A stretch of 64,000 nucleotides of DNA from Pseudomonas sp. 8Z (GTDB lineage: Bacteria; Pseudomonadota; Gammaproteobacteria; Pseudomonadales; Pseudomonadaceae): contig NZ_LR733826.1 of NCBI RefSeq assembly GCF_902506535.1, forward strand, positions 1 through 64,000, read 5' to 3'. The position numbers and the translations under genes were made by a program. Under the pieces are notes generated by a model. The model did not search any database. It was not told the origin of the DNA and was given only the letters and a program-made list of their open reading frames with translations. Shown here piece after piece: positions 32,921 through 42,441 of the stretch. Positions within the stretch are counted from its first letter, which is position 1; each line of letters starts with the position of its first letter.

Positions 32921-34325
32921 TGGGAACCTCCGAAGCATGGGTGTCGGCCTTGTTGCTGCGTGGCAGCAGACGTTCGATGCAAACGACCACTGCTGGGGTG
33001 AGCAGAGCGATGTACATGTTGTCGATACCGTAGGGGTTGTCCAGCAGGTACCACAGGCTGGTCGTAATGGTCGATGCGCCAAGGCCGATGGCGGTGCCGC
33101 GACCGGTAGCGAACAACGGCAGGTAGATGGCCACCAAAGCGATCACGGTGATCGACAGACGCAGGGCGCGGGTGAAGAACGACAGGTTGAGAATCTCGGG
33201 GGCGGCGAACACGAATATCAGCGGCAGGAAGCCAATCACCAGGCTGATTACTTTGGTCATCTGAAATTCGCGTTCAGCGTTGGGCTTGAACATCGGCACG
33301 TAAAAGTCGCGCACGACCAGGGAGCTGATCGCCAGGGCCACGGTGCTCACACCGACGAATACCGAAGCAACCAGCGAGATGGTGACCACGCCAGCCAGCC
33401 AGGGACTCATCGATTGCAGGAACACGGGCAGGGCGTAGAGGCTGTTCATGTCCGGGTGCAGGTATTTGGAAATGACCCCGATCAGGCCCAGGGCGATGGA
33501 GATTGGCAGGCACATCAGGCCGGCCCAGAGCGCGGCATTGCGTGCCGATTTAGGGCTCTTGGTGGTGCTGATCGCCTGCATGATGTACTGGGTAGAGAAG
33601 ATTGCGCCGATAGTGCCGATGATCCAGGCCATGACCTTGGAACCACCGATCTTGCCGTCCCAGGTGAAGTAGTGCTCCGGCAGGCTCTGATAGACGTTGT
33701 CGAAACCACCACTGAGTTTGATCGCCAGCCACAGCACGATCAGTACGCCGATGTATTTCACTACCGTGTGCAGGACGCTGATGTAGGCCACGCTCTTCAT
33801 ACCGCCGAAGGCGTAGTAGAGGGTGCTGACGATGGCGGTGATGAAGGCGGCGGTGGGCAGGTTGATGTGCATGACCGTGGAGATGGCCGCTGCGCCGCTG
33901 ACGTAGTTCCCCACGTTCACCAGCAGCAGGGCATAGATCATGATGACCGACACCATCAGCTTCGTCGCATAGCCGTACTTGCGCTCGATGAAGCCGGAGA
34001 TGGTGTATTCGCCTGAGCTATAGAGCTTCTTGGCCATGAACAGGCCGAACAGCGGGAAGCCAATAGCGGCGGCGACCACGGCCCAGGAGGCGGCCATACC
34101 ACTCTCGAACGCTGCCTGGGCCGTGCCGATGGTGGATTTGGCGCCGATGTACTCGGACATCATCAGCATGCCGACGATGAATGCAGGCATGCTGCGTGAG
34201 GCGACCATATATTGTTCGCTGTTCTTGCTGCGAATACGCATCGTCAGCCAGGAAGTGAACAGGATGTAGACGATCACCATGCCTATGATGATCACGGTAC
34301 CTTGGGTGTTGAAGGTTTCCATCAT
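32907..34325 (-). CDS. Sodium:solute symporter (SSS family)
   Basis: Na+-coupled importer of about 472 residues with 13 or so membrane helices. Features include MVASRSMPAFIVGMLMMSEYIGAKSTIGTAQAAF at helices 1-2, GNYVSGAAAISTVMH, and YYAFGGMKSVAYISVLHTVVKYIG. Two adjacent ATGs (34325, 34322) follow GGAG; the second has the better spacing. Its place between the PdxA2-like dehydrogenase and the Asp-box gene makes it the probable uptake route for the sugar acid. Confidence 0.9.
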   Translation of the reverse strand: MMETFNTQGTVIIIGMVIVYILFTSWLTMRIRSKNSEQYMVASRSMPAFIVGMLMMSEYIGAKSTIGTAQAAFESGMAASWAVVAAAIGFPLFGLFMAKKLYSSGEYTISGFIERKYGYATKLMVSVIMIYALLLVNVGNYVSGAAAISTVMHINLPTAAFITAIVSTLYYAFGGMKSVAYISVLHTVVKYIGVLIVLWLAIKLSGGFDNVYQSLPEHYFTWDGKIGGSKVMAWIIGTIGAIFSTQYIMQAISTTKSPKSARNAALWAGLMCLPISIALGLIGVISKYLHPDMNSLYALPVFLQSMSPWLAGVVTISLVASVFVGVSTVALAISSLVVRDFYVPMFKPNAEREFQMTKVISLVIGFLPLIFVFAAPEILNLSFFTRALRLSITVIALVAIYLPLFATGRGTAIGLGASTITTSLWYLLDNPYGIDNMYIALLTPAVVVCIERLLPRSNKADTHASEVPNANS

Positions 34326-34375
34326 TCGCTCCGATTGTTTTTGTCTGGGGCTTGCGTGAGGAATTTCCGGGTGAC

Positions 34376-35398
34376 TCAAGCGTGTGTGGGGGTTGTGTGT
34401 TTGCGTTTACGGGTGGCCAATTCCACGGCCTGACGCAGAGCCTCGATGAGGCTGCGTTCGTCGGCGATACCCTTGCCGGCGATGTCGAAGGCGGTGCCGT
34501 GGTCGACCGAAGTGCGGATTACCGGCAGGCCGATGGTGACGTTGACACCGGCCTCCAGGCCCATGACTTTCACCGGGCCGTGGCCCTGGTCGTGGTACAT
34601 GGCGACGACGGCATCGAAGTCGCCACGGCCCGCGCGGAAGAACAGTGTGTCGGCCGGCAGCGGCCCTTCGATCCGCCAGCCTCGGGCACGTAATTCGTCG
34701 ATGGCGGGTTGAATCTTGGTGGCCTCTTCGCCGTAGCCGAACAAGCCGTTCTCTCCGGCATGAGGGTTGATGCCACACACCGCGATCAGTGGGTTATCGA
34801 TACCGGCGCGCACCAGCGTCTCGTGGGCACGTTCGATGGTGCGGCGTACCAGACCCGGTTCGATACGGGCGATGGCGTCGATGATGCCGATGTGAGTGGT
34901 GACGTGGATGACCCGCAGGTTGGGGGTCATCAACATCATCGACACTTCTTCGATGCCGGTCAGGTGCGCCAGCATCTCGGTGTGGCCAGGGAAGATGTGC
35001 CCGCCAGCGTGCAGCGCTTCCTTGTTCAGCGGTGCGGTGCAGATGGCGTCGAGCTCGCCCGCTTCAGTCAGTTGTACGGTGCGCTCGATGTAGCGAAAGG
35101 CCGCATCGCCGGCAATCGCCGAGAGCTGGCCATAGGGCAGGTCATCGGGAATCAGGTTGAGGTCGATGCAGTCCACCACGCCAGGCTGGAAACGCGCCTG
35201 ATGAGGGTGCTCGATGGCGTTGACCTGCAAGCTGCCACCGACGATGCGGTTGGCATCGGCCAGACGTCTGGCGTCGCCGATGACCAATGGTCGGCACATG
35301 GCGTAGACGCTGTCATGGGCCAGGGACTTCATGATGATTTCCGGGCCTACGCCAGCGGCATCGCCCAGGGTGATGCCGATTACGGGGCGTTCAGACAT
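34376..35398 (-). CDS. pdxA2: PdxA2-type 4-phospho-sugar-acid dehydrogenase
   Basis: NAD-dependent oxidative decarboxylase of the PdxA family, 340 residues. The metal-binding histidines are visible in FPGHTEMLAHL, GINPHAGENGLFG and YHDQGHGPVKV. The true pdxA would lie with surA and ksgA genes; here it overlaps by eight bases a DUF1537 kinase gene, the pairing known for D-threonate and D-erythronate breakdown, where the product is dihydroxyacetone phosphate. The start at 35398 (MSERPVIGITLGDAAG) is the family's usual one. Confidence 0.88.
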   Translation of the reverse strand: MSERPVIGITLGDAAGVGPEIIMKSLAHDSVYAMCRPLVIGDARRLADANRIVGGSLQVNAIEHPHQARFQPGVVDCIDLNLIPDDLPYGQLSAIAGDAAFRYIERTVQLTEAGELDAICTAPLNKEALHAGGHIFPGHTEMLAHLTGIEEVSMMLMTPNLRVIHVTTHIGIIDAIARIEPGLVRRTIERAHETLVRAGIDNPLIAVCGINPHAGENGLFGYGEEATKIQPAIDELRARGWRIEGPLPADTLFFRAGRGDFDAVVAMYHDQGHGPVKVMGLEAGVNVTIGLPVIRTSVDHGTAFDIAGKGIADERSLIEALRQAVELATRKRKHTTPTHA

Positions 35399-36641
35399 GG
35401 TGCGCTTCCTGTTTATCGGAGAGGGGTTGGCAATGGCTGGCGCCGTGCAGGCAAGACCAAGCCAGGTACAGGGTTTCCGGCTGGCCGAAGCCGCCGGCTT
35501 TGGTGACGATGGGCCGCTCACGGTCGTGCTGCTGAGTGCTCGACAGCACCACGCCAGGGGCGAGCTCGCCATGTAGGCGCAGCGTGTTGAGGGAGGCAGC
35601 CTTGAGCAGTGCGCGGGCGGTTTCTCCGCCCGTGGCGATCAGTGCACCGGCCTGCTCGATAGCGGGCAGCAGCAGTTGCCCCAGGGGCGCACCGAGCAGA
35701 GCCGCCTGGGCTGGATTGCGCTCGTGCTGATCGAGGCTGATCAGCAGATCGCTGCCGGTGGCCAGGTATTGCGCCAGGTGTGCGCTCAAGGCTTCACGCT
35801 CTGCCTGGGCATTGGCGTCCAGCAAGAGTTGCGGAGCGATCCGCTGCCAATGCTGGCCGCTGCGCTCAGCCAGCAGGGCTGCTTGGGCCTGGGAATGGCG
35901 TGACATGCTGCCGACTACCGTTAGCACGGGGCCATTGCTTTTTGGGGCGGTGGCGACTGGCCTTTCCACAAGCGCCAGCGCTGCCGGTAGATGCTGGGCC
36001 AGGCCTGCGCTGCCGACCCAGAAAAGCGCGTCGCTATGCTTGACCGACGCCTGCGCCAGGGTCTGCAGATCGCTGTCCAACTGTGCGTCGCATACCAGCA
36101 CCTGAGTGCCTTTGTGCAGATGCTCGGCCAGCAGTTCGGGCAGGTTACCGGCGCGCACATCTGTCAGACCCAGGGCGGCGCAGCGCAGGTTCTGGGCGAT
36201 GAACAGTTCGAGCAGATTGGCAGTGCCGCTGAGATGCTCGTTGCGCCACAGATCACTGCGATCCACGGCAACGCCATCGACGTACTGCACGCTGCCTAGG
36301 GTGGTTCGGCCCATGGTCGGCAATGCCGGTGCGACCAATGCCATGCCCTTGCTCAGCAGTGCAGTGACTTCGCTGGCGATGTTACCGCGCAAGGTCGAGT
36401 CGACCTTCTTGTACAGGGCATGGCCAGCAAAGATGACGCTGTCGGCCACGGCGCGATTAAGCTGTCCAGCCTGCTCGGGTGGCAAGCGCCGGGTGTCGAG
36501 GTCGAGCGCTGTGACCGCTTGTGGGCGGTGAGCATTGTCTTGATCCAGCAGCACTTCGGTCGCGACATAACGGGCGAAGCCAGCGGCGCAGTCGGCTGCG
36601 CCGGAGAGGTCGTCAGCGATCACCAGCAGTGGCCGTTTCAT
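35391..36641 (-). CDS. Four-carbon sugar-acid kinase (DUF1537, DtnK/DenK/OtnK family)
   Basis: ATP-dependent kinase of 416 residues that phosphorylates the 4-hydroxyl of threonate- or erythronate-like acids. N-terminal domain has LLVIADDLSGAADCAAGFA, KKVDSTLRGNIASEV and PALPTMGRTT; the C-terminal nucleotide domain has VVGSMSRHSQAQ and LIATGGETARALL. The start at 36641 (MKRPLLVIADD) has only a weak ribosome-binding site; a TTG four codons upstream is in frame. Overlaps the Fe-alcohol dehydrogenase gene by four bases. Which four-carbon acid is used cannot be read from sequence. Confidence 0.88.
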   Translation of the reverse strand: MKRPLLVIADDLSGAADCAAGFARYVATEVLLDQDNAHRPQAVTALDLDTRRLPPEQAGQLNRAVADSVIFAGHALYKKVDSTLRGNIASEVTALLSKGMALVAPALPTMGRTTLGSVQYVDGVAVDRSDLWRNEHLSGTANLLELFIAQNLRCAALGLTDVRAGNLPELLAEHLHKGTQVLVCDAQLDSDLQTLAQASVKHSDALFWVGSAGLAQHLPAALALVERPVATAPKSNGPVLTVVGSMSRHSQAQAALLAERSGQHWQRIAPQLLLDANAQAEREALSAHLAQYLATGSDLLISLDQHERNPAQAALLGAPLGQLLLPAIEQAGALIATGGETARALLKAASLNTLRLHGELAPGVVLSSTQQHDRERPIVTKAGGFGQPETLYLAWSCLHGASHCQPLSDKQEAHHV

Positions 36642-37798
36642 GGCAGCAAGCACCGATACAACTGCTCAATGTCGTCCAGGCTGAGTGCTTTGGGGTTGTT
36701 GGTCATCAGTCGGGTGACTTTGGACGCGGCCACGGCCATGTCCGCCAGATGCTCTTCGGCCACACCGAAATCGCGCAGGTTTTGCGGAATATCCAGGGTG
36801 GCGGTCCAGGCGCTGATCTGCTCGATCAGTTTGCGCGCCGCGACCTCGTCGCCGTCGGACTCGTGCGCCAGGCCACAGACACACGCGGCACGCTTCAGGC
36901 GCGTGGCGCAGCTATCGAGGTTGAAGGCCATGACGTGCGGTAACAGCATGGCGTTGGCCACCCCGTGGGTGACGTGGAATTTGCCGCCCAGTGGGTAGGC
37001 CAGAGCATGCACAGCCGCAGTGCCTGCCGCAGTTAGGGCTAGGCCGCCATACATCGAGCCGAGCAGCATGTCGCTGCGGGCCTGTACCGATTCAGGCTGT
37101 TGATAGGCTTCGACAATGCTGCCGGCGATCAGCCGCATCGACTCCAGGGCGAAGGTGTCGCTGATGGGGTTGGCCTTGGTGGAAATGAACGACTCCAGCG
37201 AATGGGTGAAAGCGTCCATGCCGGTGGCGGCTGTGATCGGTTTGGGCAGGCCGAGGGTCAGCATGGCATCGAGAATCACCAGCGTCGGCAGCAGATGTCG
37301 GCTGACCACGCCAATTTTCAGCTCCTCGTCCGCCAGCGTGACGATGGCGTTGGGGGTGACTTCCGAGCCGGTGCCCGAGGTGGTCGGCACCAGCACCATG
37401 GGCGCGCCGACATTGGGCACCTTGTCGATGCCGAGCATGTCGCGCAGCGGCATATCGTTGGTCAGCAGCACGGCGAACAGCTTGGCGGCGTCCAGCACGC
37501 TGCCGCCACCAATGGCGATCAGAGCATCCGGCGCGGCGGGTGCTACGGCGCGGCGAAAGACACCTTCGATATTCTCCAGCGTCGGCTCGATCTCGACGTC
37601 ATCGACCACGGTGACGGCGATTGATTGAGCTTGCAGTTGAGCGATTACCCGCTCGGTGACGCCCAGCCGGTGCATGGCATTCTGAGTGACCAGCACCACG
37701 CGTTGCAGCGGTGTGTCGAGCAGGGCCAGCTTGTCGCCCAGCGTATTTAGGCTGTCCGGGCCGTGGACGATATGTTTGACGGTCTGAAAGTGGTACAT
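36638..37798 (-). CDS. Iron-containing (group III) alcohol dehydrogenase
   Basis: NAD(P)-dependent metal dehydrogenase of 386 residues. GGGSVLDAAK is the nucleotide-binding motif; VPTTSGTGSEVTPNAIV and GMDAFTHSLESFIS carry the metal-binding Asp and first His, and HVTHGVANAMLLPHV carries the later histidines. GGAGG precedes the ATG. Lies between aldolase and kinase genes, so it probably converts the aldehyde released by the aldolase or oxidises the initial polyol. Related enzymes include lactaldehyde and 1,3-propanediol dehydrogenases. Confidence 0.9.
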   Translation of the reverse strand: MYHFQTVKHIVHGPDSLNTLGDKLALLDTPLQRVVLVTQNAMHRLGVTERVIAQLQAQSIAVTVVDDVEIEPTLENIEGVFRRAVAPAAPDALIAIGGGSVLDAAKLFAVLLTNDMPLRDMLGIDKVPNVGAPMVLVPTTSGTGSEVTPNAIVTLADEELKIGVVSRHLLPTLVILDAMLTLGLPKPITAATGMDAFTHSLESFISTKANPISDTFALESMRLIAGSIVEAYQQPESVQARSDMLLGSMYGGLALTAAGTAAVHALAYPLGGKFHVTHGVANAMLLPHVMAFNLDSCATRLKRAACVCGLAHESDGDEVAARKLIEQISAWTATLDIPQNLRDFGVAEEHLADMAVAASKVTRLMTNNPKALSLDDIEQLYRCLLP

Positions 37799-37812
37799 GG
37801 CAATCCTCCGGC

Positions 37813-38688
37813 TCAGTGGCGATAGACAGCCAGCAAGCTTTCGAGCTTGTGGACGGTCTGTTCATCGAGATTGGCTGTGGGGGCGCGGCAGGGGCCTACC
37901 TGTACGTTGAGCAGATCCGTGGCCTTTTTTAGTACCGATGGCATGGTGCCCAGCACGAAGGCGTCGCGCAGAGGGCGAAGCATTTCTTGAGCGGCGCGGG
38001 CTGCCTCGTGGTTACCGGCCTGGAACTGGTTCCAGATTTCCATGAACACGCCGGGCACGGCATTGGCCGTTGCTGCCACTGCGCCGTCGCCGCCTGCCAG
38101 CAGGTTCCAGTAAATGAGCGAGTCGGTGCCTGCGAACACGGCGAAGTCATCGCTGCGGTAACGCATCATTTGCACCAGGCTGTCGAAGTTGCCGGCGCTG
38201 TCCTTGATGCCTTTGATCATCGGGTGCTGCGAGAGCGTGGCGACGGCGCTGATGCCAATGGACATGCCGGTCTTAGCCGGGATGTTGTAGAGCATGATCG
38301 GTAGGTCGGAGTCGTCGCCGATGCGCTGGTAGTGATTGATCAGCTCGCTTTGGCTGACCGCATTGAAGAACGGGGTAATGACCGATAGGGCCTGAACGCC
38401 CACATCGCTCATTTTTTTGTTCAGTTCGATCACGTCGCGAGTCGCAAAGGCGCCGGTACCGGCGATTACCGGCACGCGACCGTTAGCAATTTCGACGGTC
38501 AAGCGGGCGATACGCACCTTCTCCGCATCAGACAGGGCGAAAAACTCGCCATTGGTGCCCAGTACGAATAGGCCATGTACGCCCGCGGCGATGAGGCTTT
38601 CGATCAGTGCGACAAGCGCAGCTTCATCGACTTCTTGAGCCGCATTGAAGGGGGTGACGAGGGCTGGGACGATACCGTGGAATTTCAT
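37813..38688 (-). CDS. DapA-family aldolase (2-keto-3-deoxy acid type), not a true DHDPS
   Basis: Class I pyruvate-type aldolase of 291 residues. The Schiff-base Lys is in IKGIKDSAGN and the catalytic Tyr in IMLYNIP. Two features argue against dihydrodipicolinate synthase: the GTTGE motif is GTNGEF, as in HOGA/YagE-type aldolases, and the Arg of YNVPxRTG is replaced by Lys in YNIPAKTG. It probably cleaves a 2-keto-3-deoxy sugar acid to pyruvate and an aldehyde. First gene of the minus-strand cluster; several palindromes lie just upstream. Confidence 0.88.
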   Translation of the reverse strand: MKFHGIVPALVTPFNAAQEVDEAALVALIESLIAAGVHGLFVLGTNGEFFALSDAEKVRIARLTVEIANGRVPVIAGTGAFATRDVIELNKKMSDVGVQALSVITPFFNAVSQSELINHYQRIGDDSDLPIMLYNIPAKTGMSIGISAVATLSQHPMIKGIKDSAGNFDSLVQMMRYRSDDFAVFAGTDSLIYWNLLAGGDGAVAATANAVPGVFMEIWNQFQAGNHEAARAAQEMLRPLRDAFVLGTMPSVLKKATDLLNVQVGPCRAPTANLDEQTVHKLESLLAVYRH

Positions 38689-38712
38689 GGCGTATCCTGG
38701 TTTATGATTGTT

Positions 38713-38802
38713 GTGGTCATAATGAATACCACTTAGTGATTGATTCGATCAAATGAATCGTCATTCGTTTGCGACAAACGGGCGTTTATGATCGAAATGA
38801 TC
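38713..38802. promoter_or_regulatory. Group of palindromes in the promoter region of the sugar-acid cluster
   Basis: Four inverted repeats in 90 bases: GTGGT...ACCAC (38713-38732), GATTC...GAATC (38742-38759), GTTTGCGACAAAC (38767-38779) and GATC...GATC (38790-38802). They lie directly upstream of the aldolase gene and are candidate operators for the DeoR protein of the cluster or for a second regulator. Which one is used is unknown. Confidence 0.45.
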
Positions 38803-38864
38803 CTTCTTGAATGCCTCGCGATTGCCGCGCTATGGCTGCTGTCACGAGGTGAAGGTTTGGGGGC

Positions 38865-40310
38865 TCAGAGGATCGGCGAGATCAGCCGCGCCACGCGCAT
38901 GCCGAGCTGCTGCAGGCGGTGCAGGTTGCGCCGGTCGGCATTGACCAGCTCGCGTGAGCGGCTGAAGTCGTCTTCCAGCATGGCGGCGACCTGGGTGTTG
39001 AAGCCGGTGTCGACGATCAGCAGGCTGGCCTCGAAGTTCAGGCGCAGGGAACGGTTGTCCAGGTTGGCGCTGCCGAGGATGCAGGCGTCATGGTCGATCA
39101 GCAGGGCTTTCTGGTGCAGAAAGCCCGGCTGGTAGCGGAAGATCCGCACGCCGGCGCGCAGGGCTTCGAAGGCATACAGGCTGGAGGCGGCGTAGACGAT
39201 GCGGTGGTCGGGGCGTGCCGGTAGTAGCAGGCGTACGTCCACGCCGCGCATCACCGCCAGGCGCAAGGCGGCGAACAGGGCTTCGTCGGGGACGAAGTAG
39301 GGGCTGCTCAGCCATACGCGCTGGCGTGCGGCGTGAATCGCTTCGACGAACATCAGCGAGGCGGTTTCCTGGGCGTCGGCCGGGCCGCTGGCGATCATCT
39401 GGCAGAGCAGGCCGGGGTCGTCCTGCAGGCTGGGCAGCAGCAGTGGCGGCAGCTTGCGGCAGGCCCAGTACCAGTCTTCGGCGAAGGTTTCCTGCAGGCT
39501 CGCCACCACCGGGCCGCGCACTTGCACATGGGTATCGCGCCAGGGCGCCAGTGGCGGTTTTTGCCCGAGGTATTCGATGCCGATGTTGAGTCCGCCGAGA
39601 AAGCCGATTTCGCCGTCGACCACGACGATTTTGCGATGGTTGCGGAAATTCAGTTGGAAGCGATTGAGCAGCCCGGCACGGGTCGGGAAGTCATGCATCT
39701 GCACGCCGCCTTGGCGCAGGCTGGCAATGAATGTTTTGCTCAGCGCGTGGCTGCCGACGCCGTCGTACAGCACGTGTACCTGCACGCCAGCGGCGGCGCG
39801 CTCCAGCAGTACGTCGCGCAGGCGCCTGCCGAGGGCATCGTCACGGATGATGAAGAACTGCAGCAGGATCACCTGCTGGGCGTTGGCCAGGGCTTCGAAG
39901 ATCGCCTTGAAGGTGGCTTCGCCGTCGATCAATAACTGCACATGGTTGCCGCTTAGGCCGGGCTGAGACGACAGACGCGGCAGGGCACCAAGGCGTTGAT
40001 AGGCCGGTGACTGGTGGGCGGCTTTGGCTTGCTCGACCCAGGGGCGCCAGTCCTGTGCGGCGACTGCCTGGTGCATTTGTTTGTCGGCGCGGCGTCTGGC
40101 CTTGACGTAGGCATCGAAACGGCTGCGACCGAATACCAGATAGGGCAGCAGGGTCAGGTAGGGCATGAAGAATAGCGACAGGCCCCAGGCCAGTGCGCCC
40201 TGTGCGGTGCGAACGGTGAGCACGGCATGTATGGCGGCCAGTACGCCGAGCACGTGAGTGGCGGCGATCAGGTAGGCGAACAGGTGGGGAATGCCGAAGT
40301 CCGTAGGCAT
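38865..40310 (-). CDS. cls: Cardiolipin synthase
   Basis: Membrane enzyme that joins two phosphatidylglycerols into cardiolipin, 481 residues. Two membrane helices at the N-terminus (about 9-60) precede two phospholipase-D domains with HKD motifs: [19 protein letters not shown] and [30 protein letters not shown] lies seven bases before the ATG at 40310. Length is normal for the ClsA-type enzymes. Confidence 0.92.
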   Translation of the reverse strand: MPTDFGIPHLFAYLIAATHVLGVLAAIHAVLTVRTAQGALAWGLSLFFMPYLTLLPYLVFGRSRFDAYVKARRRADKQMHQAVAAQDWRPWVEQAKAAHQSPAYQRLGALPRLSSQPGLSGNHVQLLIDGEATFKAIFEALANAQQVILLQFFIIRDDALGRRLRDVLLERAAAGVQVHVLYDGVGSHALSKTFIASLRQGGVQMHDFPTRAGLLNRFQLNFRNHRKIVVVDGEIGFLGGLNIGIEYLGQKPPLAPWRDTHVQVRGPVVASLQETFAEDWYWACRKLPPLLLPSLQDDPGLLCQMIASGPADAQETASLMFVEAIHAARQRVWLSSPYFVPDEALFAALRLAVMRGVDVRLLLPARPDHRIVYAASSLYAFEALRAGVRIFRYQPGFLHQKALLIDHDACILGSANLDNRSLRLNFEASLLIVDTGFNTQVAAMLEDDFSRSRELVNADRRNLHRLQQLGMRVARLISPIL

Positions 40311-40590
40311 GCCGGTCTTCCTTTGCACGGGCTGTGTGTAGCTGACCACGGGGTTTGTGTGGCGTTCGCAATCATCCTGCCATGGGCGTCTGGGTAAATG
40401 GCAGAGACAGGCGAGTGGCCATCGACTAGGGAATTATTCGGGGCGTTCACGTGTCTTGATTTCTGGGTGAGCGAAATTCATGTGTTACTCTTACCCGTTC
40501 GACCCTTTTGTCGGTCGGTTTCTATTGGAGGGCATTCGTCCTGTTCACGCTTGGCCAGTGAGCCAAAACACATCAAGGAGTACGCCACGT

Positions 40591-42258
40591 ATGGGAAACG
40601 CCCCTTCGCATGACACGACCCCGCCATCTGCCGCCCAAACGCAAGAAGGCATCCCGGCACCGACCGGTGAGGCCAACCTGATCGACACCGATTACGTTAT
40701 CGGTCAGGACAATATTCAGGGGCAGTTCGTTTTCTCTCTGGATATCCACGGCAAGGTTTTCACCATTTCTGCTCTGGTGGCCGTGATCTTCGTGATCCTC
40801 GCCCTGGCCCTGCAGAACCAGATCGAGCCGCTGTTCAGCGGTGTACGCGACTGGCTCACCCACCATATGGCCTGGTTCTTTATCGGCGCCGCCAATATCT
40901 TCGTCCTGCTCTGCCTAGGGCTGATCGTTTCGCCGCTGGGCAAGGTGCGTATCGGCGGCAAGGATGCGACGCCCGATTACACCTACATGGGCTGGTTCTC
41001 CATGCTGTTCGCTGCGGGTATGGGCATCGGTTTGATGTTCTATGGCGTGTCCGAGCCGATGTCGCACTACAGCTCGGCAATGGCTGGCATCACTGTCGGC
41101 GACGACGGCGTGCGAACCGACTGGGCGCCGCTCGGCGGCGCGCAGGGCAATGCCGAAGAGGCCGTGCGCCTGGGCATGGCCGCGACCATCTTCCACTGGG
41201 GCCTGCATCCCTGGGCGATCTACGCCATTGTCGCGCTGGCGCTGGCGCTGTTCTCCTTCAACAAGGGCTTGCCGCTGTCGATTCGCTCGATCTTCTACCC
41301 GATTCTCGGTGAGCGGGTGTGGGGCTGGCCGGGGCATATCGTCGATATCCTCGCGGTGTTCGCCACGCTGTTCGGTCTGGTCACTTCGCTGGGCCTCGGT
41401 GCGGAGCAGGCGGCTGCAGGTGTCGAGTACCTGTTCGGCATCCCAGCGACCGATACCACCAAGGTGCTGTTGATTGTCGCCATTACCCTGATCGCCCTGG
41501 CCTCGGTCGTCGCCGGCCTGGACAAGGGGGTCAAGCGCCTGTCGGAAATCAACATGGGGCTGGCCCTGGCGCTGCTGCTGTTCGTCATCATCGCGGGGCC
41601 GACCCTGGTGATTTTCACCGACTTCTTCAAGAACCTCGGCGCCTATCTGCAGTACCTGCCCGCGTTGGCCAATCCGGTGGGGCGTGAAGACGTCAATTTC
41701 AGCCAGGGCTGGACAGCCTTCTACTGGGCCTGGTGGATTAGCTGGTCGCCGTTCGTGGGTATGTTTATCGCCCGCGTCAGTCGTGGCCGTAGCGTGCGTG
41801 AGTTTCTGGTTGCCGTACTGCTGGTGCCGTCGCTGGTATCGGTGTTATGGATGACCGCCTTCGGTGGTACGGCCATTCACCAAGTGTTGGCCGATGGTTT
41901 CACCGGCGCGCAGGATGCCGGTCTTGAGCTGAAGCTGTTTAGCATGCTTGGCGAGATGCCGCTGACCAGCATCACCTCGTTTATCGGCATCGTGCTGGTT
42001 GTGGTGTTCTTCATCACCTCGTCGGACTCCGGCTCGCTGGTGATCGACACCATCACCGCTGGTGGCAAGGTCAACGCGCCTGTGCCGCAGCGCGTGTTCT
42101 GGGCCAGCATCGAAGGCGTTATCGCCATCGCTCTGCTGCTCGGCGGCGGCTTGGTGGCGCTGCAGGCGATGGCGGTTTCCACCGGCCTGCCATTCACCGT
42201 AGTCCTGTTGGTGGGCTGCATCTCCATCATCAAGGGCCTGATGAGCGAGCCGCGCTGA
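40591..42258 (+). CDS. BCCT-family transporter, first of a tandem pair
   Basis: Secondary importer of the betaine/choline/carnitine class, 555 residues and about 12 helices. The N-terminal tail contains IPAPTGEANLIDTDYVIGQDN. The glycine-rich GMGIGLMFYG stretch, typical of Na+- or H+-coupled members rather than the CaiT exchanger, is followed by FHWGLHPWAIY and the tryptophan box FYWAWWISWSPFVGMFIARVSRGR in helix 8. AAGGAG lies ten bases before the ATG. A strong terminator separates it from a close paralogue. No betaine-catabolic genes are adjacent. Confidence 0.92.
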   Translation: MGNAPSHDTTPPSAAQTQEGIPAPTGEANLIDTDYVIGQDNIQGQFVFSLDIHGKVFTISALVAVIFVILALALQNQIEPLFSGVRDWLTHHMAWFFIGAANIFVLLCLGLIVSPLGKVRIGGKDATPDYTYMGWFSMLFAAGMGIGLMFYGVSEPMSHYSSAMAGITVGDDGVRTDWAPLGGAQGNAEEAVRLGMAATIFHWGLHPWAIYAIVALALALFSFNKGLPLSIRSIFYPILGERVWGWPGHIVDILAVFATLFGLVTSLGLGAEQAAAGVEYLFGIPATDTTKVLLIVAITLIALASVVAGLDKGVKRLSEINMGLALALLLFVIIAGPTLVIFTDFFKNLGAYLQYLPALANPVGREDVNFSQGWTAFYWAWWISWSPFVGMFIARVSRGRSVREFLVAVLLVPSLVSVLWMTAFGGTAIHQVLADGFTGAQDAGLELKLFSMLGEMPLTSITSFIGIVLVVVFFITSSDSGSLVIDTITAGGKVNAPVPQRVFWASIEGVIAIALLLGGGLVALQAMAVSTGLPFTVVLLVGCISIIKGLMSEPR

Positions 42259-42282
42259 TAGGCGTTGCACGCCACTGACAAG

Positions 42283-42306
42283 AGCGCGCCATGGGCGCGC
42301 TTTTTT
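42283..42306 (+). terminator. Rho-independent terminator between the two BCCT genes
   Basis: AGCGCGCC / GGCGCGCT stem with an ATG loop followed by six T residues, 25 bases after the first BCCT stop. Confidence 0.88.
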
Positions 42307-42441
42307 ATGCCGGGTCGTTAATGAGAAAGCCTGCGGCGTTTGCGCAGCGTAGGTCTGATTTTCCTTCTGATAGCGTCAGCCTCCGCTTATGGCAGCGGCG
42401 CTTGTCGCATCGCTCGCGAATAAAAAAGAAGGAGCAGTCCC

